A stretch of DNA of 64,000 nucleotides from CAYPTY01 sp964413935. Its GTDB lineage: Bacteria > Bacteroidota > Rhodothermia > Balneolales > Balneolaceae. The position numbers and the translations under genes were made by a program. A model generated the notes under the pieces. It was not told where the DNA came from and ran no database searches. It saw nothing but the letters and a program-made list of their open reading frames with translations. Shown here piece after piece: positions 52,795 through 61,190 of the stretch; position 1 is the stretch's first letter, and every line of letters begins with the position of its first letter. The DNA is taken from positions 34,315 to 98,314 of the forward strand of contig CAYPTY010000013.1 of the NCBI GenBank assembly GCA_964413935.1, written 5' to 3'.

Positions 52795-53229
52795 TTAGGA
52801 TTCGGGTTGATCTGTGTTGGAAATTCGGGAGGATAGTTCGTTCAGCAGATTACCAACGTTTTGGTGAATCTGCGCAGCATCAGCTTCTGCCGTTCGGGCC
52901 ATCAAAACCATATGAAGACCTGAATTAAGTTTTCGGAGAGAGGACATAAGTTGATGTTGCTGCAGTCGAAATGATTCACGTAATCTGCGTCTTGTTCGGT
53001 TACGATGAACGGCTTTCCCGATTTTTTTAGGAGTGATAAACCCAACCTGAAATCCTTCAGTCGGATCATCATAGATACGGTATCTTAAAACGACAAAAGG
53101 AGCGTTGAGGCGCTCCGATTGTGAAAAGATCCGGTCAAAATTTTGTTTACCTCGCAAAATCCGTGACTTTGGCAGCCGGCTGGATGTATGCTCGGATGGA
53201 GACGTATTATTTTGCTCCTTTTTGCTCAT
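52795..53229 (-). CDS. rnpA: Ribonuclease P protein component
   Basis: From ATG at 53229 the protein is 144 aa. The family RNR motif lies in KKIGKAVHRNRTRRRLRESFR and the N-terminal FDRIFSQSERLNAPFVVLRY matches RnpA. The protein binds RnpB RNA to process tRNA precursors. The open frame extends 17 codons upstream within rpmH, but the ATG at 53229 leaves only a 23-nt overlap with rpmH. The N-terminal 30 residues are extra and charged. Confidence 0.9.
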   Translation of the reverse strand: MSKKEQNNTSPSEHTSSRLPKSRILRGKQNFDRIFSQSERLNAPFVVLRYRIYDDPTEGFQVGFITPKKIGKAVHRNRTRRRLRESFRLQQHQLMSSLRKLNSGLHMVLMARTAEADAAQIHQNVGNLLNELSSRISNTDQPES

Positions 53230-53365
53230 CGCTAACCGATAGCTTATGACGGCCTTTTGCGCGCCGGCTTTTGATAACATCGCGTCCGCTGCGGGAAGAC
53301 ATTCGCTCTCTGAAGCCGTGTTTGTTCTTGCGCTTTCTGTTGCTTGGTTGAAATGTGCGTTTCAT
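53207..53365 (-). CDS. rpmH: 50S ribosomal protein L34
   Basis: A 52-aa frame from ATG 53365 to TAA 53207 that begins MKRTFQPSNRKRKNKHGF, followed by the L34 blocks RMSSRSGRDVIKSRRAKGRHKLSVS. This is unmistakably L34. Its 3' end overlaps the rnpA start by 23 nt in a different frame. It heads the rpmH-rnpA-yidC group and has its own promoter at 53407-53437. Confidence 0.96.
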   Translation of the reverse strand: MKRTFQPSNRKRKNKHGFRERMSSRSGRDVIKSRRAKGRHKLSVSDEQKGAK

Positions 53366-53406
53366 GGAATTTGATAATTTATCTACATGCTATTGCAAAA
53401 AGACTT

Positions 53407-53437
53407 CAAAGATAATGACTTTTGAGCATAAACCGAA
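53407..53437 (-). promoter_or_regulatory. rpmH promoter (Bacteroidota type)
   Basis: Reading leftward: TTCG (53437-53434), 19-nt spacer, TATCTTTG (53414-53407), a perfect TAnnTTTG -7 element and a near-consensus -33. The rpmH ATG follows 41 nt on. Confidence 0.6.
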
Positions 53438-53476
53438 TTAAATATTGCTCTATTCATAGTCTAAATATGTTTTATG

Positions 53477-53508
53477 TTTGAAGTGCGTTGAGCTAAAGGT
53501 TAACTTTC
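53477..53508 (+). promoter_or_regulatory. secA promoter (Bacteroidota type)
   Basis: TTTG (53477-53480), 20-nt spacer, TAACTTTC (53501-53508), matching TTTG/TAnnTTTG at all but one position. The secA ATG is 34 nt further, preceded by a short AGGA. Confidence 0.6.
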
Positions 53509-53542
53509 TGTTCTGTCAAATCAACCCTGTTCAGGATTACAT

Positions 53543-56500
53543 ATGCAAGAATTCGTAGGCAAGATCCTCTCCAAAGTTTTTGGTTCCAAAAGTGAGAAGG
53601 ACATAAAAGCCATCCAACCCATCGTAGATCAGATCAAATCCTACGATGAAGCCATGAAGGCACTTTCCGATGATGAATTAAAAGGAAAGACTCAGGATTT
53701 TAAAAATCAGATCAAAGAAGCGGTCGGAGACATCGAAGCCGATATCGATGAGCTCAAGAAAAAAATGGACAATCTGGAGGAGGCCAAGCTGAATGAGCAT
53801 CGCGTGATGGCCGAAGAACTGGATGCCCTTGAACAAGAATGGCTGGATGTGGTGGAAGTCAAACTGGATGAAATCCTGCCTGAAGCTTATGCGGTGCTTA
53901 AAGAAACCTGCCGTCGCTTTGTGGGCAAAAGCTGGGATGTAGCCGGGAGTACCGTTGAGTGGAATATGGTGCCCTACGATGTGCAGCTGATCGGTGCTAT
54001 TGTGCTGCATCAGGGTAAAATCGCTGAAATGAAAACAGGTGAAGGTAAAACCCTGGTCGCCATCTTTCCGGCCTACCTCAATGCCCTGGCCGGACGCGGC
54101 GTTCATGTGATTACCGTAAACAATTACCTGGCAAAACGGGATGCCGAATGGAATGAACCCATTTTTAACTTCCACGGACTGCATGTAGACTGCATCGATA
54201 AATATGAGCCGAATACCGCTGAGCGCAGGGCAGCCTATCGAAAAGATATCACCTACGGTACCAACAACGAGTTTGGTTTTGATTACCTGCGCGATAATAT
54301 GGTGGTCGAAAAAGACCAGCTGGTGCAGCGGCAGCATCATTACACCATTATTGATGAGGTGGATTCCATTCTGATCGATGAAGCCCGTACCCCGCTCATT
54401 ATCTCCGGACCGGTACCCCATGATTCACAATCCGGTAAGTATGTTGAAATGCAGCCCCGAATTGAAGCTCTGGTAAAAGCCCAGAAGAAACTGGTGGCCA
54501 ACCTGGTGCAGGAAGGGCAAAAATATCTGGACGAGGGAGATGAAGTGAAAGCCGGCCTTGCTTTATTCAGGGCACAACGCGGTTTTCCTAAAAATGCACG
54601 CTTCCGAAAGCTGATTCAGGAGCCTTCAGTGCAAAAACTGATTCAGCGTACAGAGTCTTTTTATCTGCAGGATAATGCCAAAAACATGCCTGAGGTAGAC
54701 GAATACCTCTACTATGCGGTGGATATGAAAATGAACTCTATCGAGATGACGGAAAAGGGAAGGGAGTTCGTAACAAAGGCCGGTGAAGACCCGCAGTTTT
54801 TCGTGATCCCGGATATGGGAACCGAAACGGCTGTCATCGAAGGTGAAATTGAAGAGCTGGAAAAACAGAAAAGGGTAGAAATTGAATCCAATAAGGACTT
54901 CAGCGAGGAATACAAAGAACGTAAGCTGGAAGAGCTGGAGAAAGAAATCGCTCTGGAAAAGGAAAAAAAGATGGTGGATCTCAACCGTCTTTTTGCGGAA
55001 AGAGCCGATCGCATCCACACTGTAAACCAGCTGCTGAAAGCCTACACCAATTTTGAAAAGGACGATGAATACATCGTTGAAAACGGTAAAGTGCAGATTG
55101 TAGATGAGCATACGGGTCGTGTGCTATCCGGTCGGCGTTATTCGGATGGTTTGCATCAGGCCATTGAAGCCAAAGAAAATGTAAAGGTGGAAGCTGCTAC
55201 CCAGACTTACGCCACCATCACCCTGCAGAATTACTTCCGGATGTATCACAAATTGTCTGGTATGACCGGAACAGCGGAAACGGAAGAAGGGGAATTCAAT
55301 GAGATTTACAAGCTGGATGTTATCGTAATCCCGACCAATCGGCCCATTGCCCGCGCTGATATGGAAGACCTCGTATTCAAAACAAAGCGGGAGAAATTCA
55401 ACGCGGCCCTGGATAAAATTGCCGAGTATCATAAAAATGGTCAGCCGGTACTGGTGGGTACCACTTCAGTGGAAGTGTCTGAAACCGTCAGCCGTATGCT
55501 TACCCGTCAGGGCATCAGGCACAATGTACTGAATGCCAAGCAGCATCAGCGGGAAAGCGAAATTGTAGCCGAGGCCGGCCGGCCGGGTGCGGTTACCGTG
55601 GCCACCAACATGGCGGGACGTGGTACCGATATCAAGCTAACGGAGGATACCAAGAAAAACGGCGGACTGGCCATTCTGGGTACCGAGCGACATGAATCGC
55701 GCCGCATCGACCTTCAGCTTCGCGGACGTGCAGGCCGGCAGGGTGATCCGGGTGAATCCCAGTTTTACGTTTCACTGGAGGATGACCTCATGGCCATGTT
55801 CGGATCCGACCGGGTAGCTTCTGTGATGGACCGCCTGAATTTCCAGGAAGGAGAGGTGATTACCCATCCCTGGATTACCAAATCTCTCGAAAGAGCACAA
55901 AAGAAAGTAGAGCAGAATAACTTCAGCATCCGTAAACGTCAGCTCGAGTATGATGATGTGCTCAACAACCAGCGGAAAGTGATTTATGCCCTCCGGAAAC
56001 ACGCCCTGGAAGGAGATCAGATCCGGAACGACCTGCTCGACATGCTGGAAGATTTCGTCGAAAGCATGGTTTATCAACACACCGCTACCGGCAATTTTGA
56101 GGGACTGCATGAAGACCTGCTGCGCAATCTGGCAGTAGATGCTGGCTTCAATCAAGAGCGCTGGTCAAATATGACCGAGCCGGATCTGGTGGATATGATC
56201 ATTGAGAAAGCCATCGACAGCTACGCCACCAAAGAGGACCGCATATCGGCACCGCTTTATGAGGTGATGAAACGCATTGAAGAAAGTGATCATGAAAACC
56301 GACCGAATAAGGTTCAGGTTATTTTCACGGACGGCATCCGCAGAATACGAGTGGTGGTAGATGTTAATGCTGCGCTCGAAAACCAAGGGCGGGAAATTGC
56401 CCGTGCCCTGGAACGAACCGCCGTGCTATCCATCATTGATGATAAGTGGATGGAGCATCTACGCGAGCTGGACTCGGTGAAAGAAGGGATTGGTTTGCGC

Positions 56501-56929
56501 GCCTTCGGACAGAAAGATCCATTGCTGGAATACAAGCGGGAAGCTTTTGAGATGTTCAAAGTACTGCTGGAAGAAATAAACCGGGAGGTGGTTTCCGTAG
56601 TCTGGAAAGCCGTTCCGGAAGTACAAGCCGAGAGTTCTTCCCTGCAGCAGGCGCAGCAGCGTAAATCCCGCTTTGATATGAGTAAAGCACAGGCTTCTCA
56701 TGCTGAAACCACCAACCTGGGTATCATGAGCGCTCAGCGGGGAGAAGAAGGTAAACCGCTGCCCAACGGTACGCAGCTGAAAATGAAACCGGTTTCGGTA
56801 GACAAAGAACCCGGCCGTAACGATGTGGTTTCCATTCAGAATATGTCGACCGGTGAGGTCAAAAAAATCAAATGGAAGCAGGCTAAACGGATGGTGGATG
56901 AACAGGGCTGGATCCTGGTAGAGTCCTGA
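53543..56929 (+). CDS. secA: Preprotein translocase ATPase SecA
   Basis: The 1128-aa motor drives Sec export. Walker A is MKTGEGKT (Lys169, Thr170), the DEVDSILIDEARTPLIISGP block and ATNMAGRGTDIKL are intact. Compared with E. coli SecA (901 aa) there is a large charged, coiled-coil insertion in the preprotein-binding region between about 300 and 490, as is common in Bacteroidota. The extreme C terminus (KWKQAKRMVDEQGWILVES) lacks the Cys-rich zinc SEC-C motif found in many SecA. It is divergent from rpmH with two promoters in the gap. Confidence 0.97.
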   Translation: MQEFVGKILSKVFGSKSEKDIKAIQPIVDQIKSYDEAMKALSDDELKGKTQDFKNQIKEAVGDIEADIDELKKKMDNLEEAKLNEHRVMAEELDALEQEWLDVVEVKLDEILPEAYAVLKETCRRFVGKSWDVAGSTVEWNMVPYDVQLIGAIVLHQGKIAEMKTGEGKTLVAIFPAYLNALAGRGVHVITVNNYLAKRDAEWNEPIFNFHGLHVDCIDKYEPNTAERRAAYRKDITYGTNNEFGFDYLRDNMVVEKDQLVQRQHHYTIIDEVDSILIDEARTPLIISGPVPHDSQSGKYVEMQPRIEALVKAQKKLVANLVQEGQKYLDEGDEVKAGLALFRAQRGFPKNARFRKLIQEPSVQKLIQRTESFYLQDNAKNMPEVDEYLYYAVDMKMNSIEMTEKGREFVTKAGEDPQFFVIPDMGTETAVIEGEIEELEKQKRVEIESNKDFSEEYKERKLEELEKEIALEKEKKMVDLNRLFAERADRIHTVNQLLKAYTNFEKDDEYIVENGKVQIVDEHTGRVLSGRRYSDGLHQAIEAKENVKVEAATQTYATITLQNYFRMYHKLSGMTGTAETEEGEFNEIYKLDVIVIPTNRPIARADMEDLVFKTKREKFNAALDKIAEYHKNGQPVLVGTTSVEVSETVSRMLTRQGIRHNVLNAKQHQRESEIVAEAGRPGAVTVATNMAGRGTDIKLTEDTKKNGGLAILGTERHESRRIDLQLRGRAGRQGDPGESQFYVSLEDDLMAMFGSDRVASVMDRLNFQEGEVITHPWITKSLERAQKKVEQNNFSIRKRQLEYDDVLNNQRKVIYALRKHALEGDQIRNDLLDMLEDFVESMVYQHTATGNFEGLHEDLLRNLAVDAGFNQERWSNMTEPDLVDMIIEKAIDSYATKEDRISAPLYEVMKRIEESDHENRPNKVQVIFTDGIRRIRVVVDVNAALENQGREIARALERTAVLSIIDDKWMEHLRELDSVKEGIGLRAFGQKDPLLEYKREAFEMFKVLLEEINREVVSVVWKAVPEVQAESSSLQQAQQRKSRFDMSKAQASHAETTNLGIMSAQRGEEGKPLPNGTQLKMKPVSVDKEPGRNDVVSIQNMSTGEVKKIKWKQAKRMVDEQGWILVES

Positions 56930-56976
56930 AAAATTCGGTAAAATGATTTTTGGGGTTGAGGCAAAAGGAATATTTG

Positions 56977-57003
56977 CTTAACGTTTGTTAACAAATTGTT
57001 AAG
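56977..57003. promoter_or_regulatory. Nested palindrome over the start codon of the PPGK-like gene
   Basis: Perfect 12-bp palindrome TTTGTTAACAAA (56984-56995) lies within outer arms CTTAAC (56977-56982) and GTTAAG (56998-57003). The TTG start (56996-56998) sits between the centre and the right arm. It could be an operator or an mRNA hairpin hiding the start. An AATATTTG -7-like element lies just upstream (56969-56976). Confidence 0.5.
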
Positions 57004-57799
57004 TAAACCTGTTCTGCAATTGGACGTATTAGGGATAGAAATTGGCTCCTCTAAAATCAAAGGAGCTATCGTAGATGTGCACAAGGGAGAGCTCCTGACC
57101 AAAATCACCTCTCTTGAGCCCGACCAGAATCTGGAGCCACATAAGCTGGTATCCGCTATTCACAAGCTATCCAAAAAAATGGACTGGAAAGGTCCCATTG
57201 GCTGTACGTTTCCGGCTCCCATCCGAAAAGGAGTAGTACTTCGTACCGACAAAATTCATGAATCGTGGGAAGATGTGGATGCAGAACATCTTTTCTCAGA
57301 AATCACCAATGGTTCGGTGAAAGTGGTGAATTATTCCGATGCCGTTGGTATTGCCGAAATGAAATTCGGATCCGGTAACGGAAAAAACGGAACGGTGCTG
57401 GTGCTTACTATTGAAGACAATATCGGTTCCAGCCTGTTTTTTAACGGTGAGCTGATACCTAATATGGAGCTTGGTCAAATCGAATTGCGCGGGGTTTCCG
57501 TGCAGGATCGGGCATCCAGTAAAGTCCGCAAAGAAGAAGGCATCAGTTCCAAACAGTGGGCTGCACGCATCCACTACATTCTGGAGAATTATGAGCGCAT
57601 CTTCCATCCTGAGCTTTTCATAATCGGTGGAAAAGCCAGCAAAAAGGCCAATAAGATTTTCCCTTACATCAACGTGAATACCAAGGTCAAATCCACCACT
57701 TTCCTTAATGAGGCTGGAATAGTTGGTGCGGCCACTTTCGCCTATCAAAGTCTGCAGGCAACCAGGCCAAAAGCACAGAAAAAAGCAGCCGGACAGTAA
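56996..57799 (+). CDS. Polyphosphate-glucokinase-like ROK protein, divergent active site
   Basis: The 267-aa protein aligns by eye along its length with polyphosphate glucokinases: GIEIGSSKIKGAIVD, WKGPIGCTFPAP, VVNYSDAVGIAEMKFG, SLFFNGELIPNMELG. Key ROK positions differ: the first motif has Glu15 and Ser18-Ser19 for the usual Asp and Gly-Gly; the phosphate loop is EDNIGSS (140-146) for GTGIGS; and Gly160-Gln161 stands where Gly-His is usual. The catalytic Asp115 is kept. It may be an altered kinase, a sensor, or inactive. The only upstream start is TTG inside a palindrome. Confidence 0.7.
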   Translation: MLSKPVLQLDVLGIEIGSSKIKGAIVDVHKGELLTKITSLEPDQNLEPHKLVSAIHKLSKKMDWKGPIGCTFPAPIRKGVVLRTDKIHESWEDVDAEHLFSEITNGSVKVVNYSDAVGIAEMKFGSGNGKNGTVLVLTIEDNIGSSLFFNGELIPNMELGQIELRGVSVQDRASSKVRKEEGISSKQWAARIHYILENYERIFHPELFIIGGKASKKANKIFPYINVNTKVKSTTFLNEAGIVGAATFAYQSLQATRPKAQKKAAGQ

Positions 57800-57800
57800 C

Positions 57801-58871
57801 TTATTTTTTCGCCCTCAGATATTGATCGGGCCATTTAATCTCAGCGTTTAGCTCACGGGCTGCCTGCAGTGGGAAATAGGGATTTCGAAGAAATTCCCGT
57901 GCCATAATTACCAGATCAGCCTGTCCGGTGCGAACCGCGTGTTCAGCCTGTCCGGCTGAGGTAATCAAACCTACGGCTCCGGTAGGGATGTCGGCTTCTT
58001 TTTTTATGCGGGATGCAAAATCGGTTTGATAACCGGCACCGCCCACGATTTTCTGATCGGGATGGGCCCCTCCTGAAGAGACATCGATCAGGTCAACCCC
58101 GTGATCTTTTAGTACCTTAGCCAATTCAATGCTTTGCTCAATATCCCAGGAAGCACCCCCTTCCATCCAGTCGGTGGCAGAAACTCTGTAGAAAATAGGT
58201 AATTCTTCAGGCCATACTTTGCGCACCGCATCGGTGACTTCCACAATCAGGCGGATTCTGTTTTCAAATGATCCCCCATATTCATCGGTACGCTGATTTG
58301 AAATGGGAGAAGCAAAGGAATGAAACAGATATCCGTGTGCTCCATGCAGTTCGATAATTTTAAAACCGGCTTCCCGTGCCCGGATTGCTGCATCCACAAA
58401 ATCCTGAATCACTTTTTCGATGCCTTCCTTATCCAGTTCGATGGGAGTGCGGTCATCTTCCTTGAAAGGAATCGCACTTGGGGCAACCGTTTCCCATCCA
58501 TGCTCCCCAATCGGCATCTGATGATGGCCATCCCAATTTTTGGCTTTGGAGGCTTTACGGCCGGCATGAGCCAATTGAATGGCAGGAACCGCTCCATGCG
58601 TGGTCAGGAAGCGGGTGATGCGGCTGAATCCCTCGATGTGCTCATCTTTCCAGAGTCCGAGGTCGGCGTAAGATATTCTTCCCTCCGGTGAAACGGCTGT
58701 TCCTTCGGTACAAATGATACCGGCACCTCCCACGGCCCGTGTTCCCAGGTGCACCAGGTGCCAGTCGTTGGTGAAGCCGTCCTCAGCGCTGTACTGGCAC
58801 ATGGGCGACATCATAATTCGGTTTCGGGCGGTAACGGATCGGAAGCTTAGTTCTTCAAATAATCGGGCCAT
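57801..58871 (-). CDS. Old yellow enzyme family NADH:flavin oxidoreductase (YqjM/NamA-like)
   Basis: The 356-aa FMN TIM-barrel has the YqjM-type N terminus IMMSPMCQYSAEDGF (Cys and Tyr that tune the flavin), the substrate His pair in ELHGAHGYLFHSF and SPISNQRTDEYGGSFENR. The end carries ARGFLRNP-like MAREFLRNPYFPLQAA. It reduces activated alkenes with NADPH. The physiological substrate is unknown. It converges on the PPGK-like gene with one base between. Confidence 0.93.
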   Translation of the reverse strand: MARLFEELSFRSVTARNRIMMSPMCQYSAEDGFTNDWHLVHLGTRAVGGAGIICTEGTAVSPEGRISYADLGLWKDEHIEGFSRITRFLTTHGAVPAIQLAHAGRKASKAKNWDGHHQMPIGEHGWETVAPSAIPFKEDDRTPIELDKEGIEKVIQDFVDAAIRAREAGFKIIELHGAHGYLFHSFASPISNQRTDEYGGSFENRIRLIVEVTDAVRKVWPEELPIFYRVSATDWMEGGASWDIEQSIELAKVLKDHGVDLIDVSSGGAHPDQKIVGGAGYQTDFASRIKKEADIPTGAVGLITSAGQAEHAVRTGQADLVIMAREFLRNPYFPLQAARELNAEIKWPDQYLRAKK

Positions 58872-58934
58872 AAATCATCATTTATTCGGTTTTCAGGGAA
58901 TATAGGAGGAGTGGTTCAGCCTTGAAAAAAGAAA

Positions 58935-59837
58935 TCAGGCTTTTGCCAGTCCGGCAGGCTTTCGGCCTGCTTTGAGCCTCAAGACCAGTGCATTCCCGCC
59001 AAGGATCAGGATCACCCCGAACAAGCCAGCCGCCGACCATCGGTAATCCTCAAAAATGGTGGATAAGCTGAGAGCGATGATGGGTGAAATCAGGGTTACG
59101 TAGCCGGCGCGACTGGCTCCGATTTCGCCCACCAGGGTAAGGTAGGCCGTAAAGGCGAATACCGAGCCGAAAATGGCCAGATAACCCAGTGAAAAGAGAT
59201 ATCCCATGGTCGGTTCATAAGTGAAGGGCTTGCCGCTGACCAGGGAAACCAATGCCATAGCCAATCCACCGTACATCATGCCAACTGCATTCGACTGAAG
59301 CACCGGGATACCTCGCATCTGGTTTCTTGCCGAGGTGATATTCCCCAGCGAAGCAACATAGGCCCCGGACAGGGCCAGCAGCAGGGCAATAGAGGTGCCG
59401 CTTGAAAAAGAAAATGCAACCAGATCTTTCTGAAAAACCAGGGCCATTCCGCCAAGGCCCATTGCTCCGCCGATCAATACGCGGGGTTCAAAGGGGGTTT
59501 TCAGGAAGATGCGGCTGTTCAGGATATTCATGAATACCAGCGTGGAGAAAAGCAGGCCTACCAGCCCGCTGGTGAGATGCAGCTCAGCCATATAAACCAG
59601 CCAGTAATTGAAACCGAAAATGAACAGGCCCTGCAGCAGGATGAAAAAATGTTCCTGAGGACTGAATTTCAAGGACATCCTGCGGATCAGGCAAAAGGCA
59701 ATCAAAACGGTACCTGCAATCAGGAAACGGTAAGCCACAGATACCATAGGATCCACCTCACCGACCTGGAATTTTATGGCCAGCCAGGTAGAGCCCCAGA
59801 TACCGGCGGGAATCATGTATAAGATAAGGTGTCGCAT
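58935..59837 (-). CDS. EamA/DMT family transporter
   Basis: The 300-aa membrane protein has about ten hydrophobic segments in two EamA repeats, beginning ILYMIPAGIWGSTWLAIKF. The C-terminal repeat has the block YVTLISPIIALSLSTIFEDYRWSAAGLFGVILILGG. Its substrate (metabolite, amino acid or nucleotide-sugar) is not readable. It is divergent from the phosphofructokinase gene. Confidence 0.9.
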   Translation of the reverse strand: MRHLILYMIPAGIWGSTWLAIKFQVGEVDPMVSVAYRFLIAGTVLIAFCLIRRMSLKFSPQEHFFILLQGLFIFGFNYWLVYMAELHLTSGLVGLLFSTLVFMNILNSRIFLKTPFEPRVLIGGAMGLGGMALVFQKDLVAFSFSSGTSIALLLALSGAYVASLGNITSARNQMRGIPVLQSNAVGMMYGGLAMALVSLVSGKPFTYEPTMGYLFSLGYLAIFGSVFAFTAYLTLVGEIGASRAGYVTLISPIIALSLSTIFEDYRWSAAGLFGVILILGGNALVLRLKAGRKPAGLAKA

Positions 59838-59897
59838 AGGCTTATAAAATCTTGGACAAGTTACACATATTCGATTTATTGCAGAGGTACTTTTTGC

Positions 59898-59923
59898 GAA
59901 AAGCGGTTTTTATGCCGTTTTTC
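59898..59923 (+). other. Leader hairpin of the phosphofructokinase gene
   Basis: GAAAAGCGG (59898-59906) pairs with CCGTTTTTC (59915-59923), one G-T wobble, with loop TTTTTATG, 58 nt before the start codon. A TACTTTTTG -7-like element lies just upstream (59888-59896), so the hairpin would be at the 5' end of the transcript. Its role is open. Confidence 0.35.
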
Positions 59924-59981
59924 ATCAAAACTTTATAAGACAGTTGTAATTAGGATCAATCGTGAAAGAAAGGGGATGATT

Positions 59982-61187
59982 ATGGCAAATGTGAATACCA
60001 TTAAGGGAACCATCGGGATCTTAACCGGAGGCGGGGATGTACCCGGACTCAACCCGGCCATCCGGGCAGTCACCATTCGCGCGCTCAGAGAAGGCTACCG
60101 GGTCATCGGCCTTCGCCGCGGATGGGGAGGAATGATCGACATTGTTCGGGATAAAAAGCATGATAACTCCAACAATTATGTGGAGCTGACTGAAGAAATT
60201 GTAAATAAAGCCGGCCGTACCGGAGGTACTTTCCTGCATACCTCCCGAACACGCCCATCGCATGTCAAAAAAGATGTGGTGCCCGAGCATTTGAAAGACA
60301 GCTACTCAGAGGATGTGAATGATCTTACGCCGGAAGTGCTCAAGAATCTGGAATTTCTCGGCATCGATTTTCTGATTCCGATCGGCGGGGATGACACCCT
60401 GAGCTACGGCGTCCATCTGTTTACCGAGGGAGTGAAAGTCATCGCTATTCCGAAAACTATGGATAATGACGTTCCCGGAACTGACTATTGTATTGGTTTC
60501 AGTACCTGTGTGACCCGTTCCATTCAATTGGCCAATACACTGAGGACTTCTGCCGGTTCGCATGAGCGTTTTCTGGTGATGGAAGTATTCGGGCGTTATG
60601 CAGGCTTTACCGCTATGTTACCCACCATGGCCGGCGCAGCCAACCGCTGTGTGATCCCGGAATATAAATTTGATATGGATCAACTGACCGAACTGATGTG
60701 CTACGATCGGGATCGCAATCCAAGCAACTATTCCATGCTGATGGTGTCTGAAGGGGCCATGTTTGAAGGCGGCGAAATGGTTTTCCAGGATGCCACCACC
60801 GATGCCTATGGCCATAAGAAGCTGGGTGGAATCGGGGATCTGGTAGCGGAAGAGCTGAAGAAACGCTCATCCAAATTCAACAATGGCCGAAAGGTAAACA
60901 TCATCAATCAGAAGCTGGGCTATCTGGTACGGGGGGGTGACCCGGATGCCATCGATTCCATTGTACCCATGGCTTACGGAAACCTGGCTTTGGATATGAT
61001 TCTGGAAAACATGCACGGAAGGCTTGTAGTACTGAAAAACGGCCGTTATGATAATGTGCCCATCGACATCGTGACCAGCCAGAACAAGGTGGTGAATGTC
61101 AAAAAGCACTACAATACCGAACGCTTAAGGCCATTTTACAACAGCTTTGAGATGCAGCCGCTATTTATAATGACCAGTGAGCACTAG
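59982..61187 (+). CDS. pfp: 6-phosphofructokinase, predicted pyrophosphate-dependent
   Basis: From ATG at 59982 (AGGGG six bases upstream) the protein is 401 aa. A longer frame to 59829 would overlap the transporter and has no homology. Motifs are ILTGGGDVPGLN, IPIGGDDTLSYG, IPKTMDNDVPGTDYCIGF, MEVFGRYAGF and LGYLVRGGDPDA. At the donor-determining positions it has Asp138 (E. coli Gly104) and Lys158 (Gly124), the pair typical of pyrophosphate-dependent PFK. It probably phosphorylates fructose-6-phosphate with PPi and works in both directions. Confidence 0.93.
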   Translation: MANVNTIKGTIGILTGGGDVPGLNPAIRAVTIRALREGYRVIGLRRGWGGMIDIVRDKKHDNSNNYVELTEEIVNKAGRTGGTFLHTSRTRPSHVKKDVVPEHLKDSYSEDVNDLTPEVLKNLEFLGIDFLIPIGGDDTLSYGVHLFTEGVKVIAIPKTMDNDVPGTDYCIGFSTCVTRSIQLANTLRTSAGSHERFLVMEVFGRYAGFTAMLPTMAGAANRCVIPEYKFDMDQLTELMCYDRDRNPSNYSMLMVSEGAMFEGGEMVFQDATTDAYGHKKLGGIGDLVAEELKKRSSKFNNGRKVNIINQKLGYLVRGGDPDAIDSIVPMAYGNLALDMILENMHGRLVVLKNGRYDNVPIDIVTSQNKVVNVKKHYNTERLRPFYNSFEMQPLFIMTSEH

Positions 61188-61190
61188 ATT

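Noticed and set aside
53379..53387. TTATCTACA resembling a DnaA box beside rpmH
   Set aside because: A single site with a mismatch; no cluster of boxes, no AT-rich unwinding region, and dnaA is not adjacent, so no origin is called.
53678..54421. 247-codon open frame on the minus strand
   Set aside because: Antisense shadow of secA with low-complexity His/Phe/Ile composition and no homology.
59829..59981. N-terminal extension of the phosphofructokinase
   Set aside because: It overlaps the divergent transporter start and has no family match; the ATG at 59982 has an AGGGG at good distance and begins the conserved sequence.
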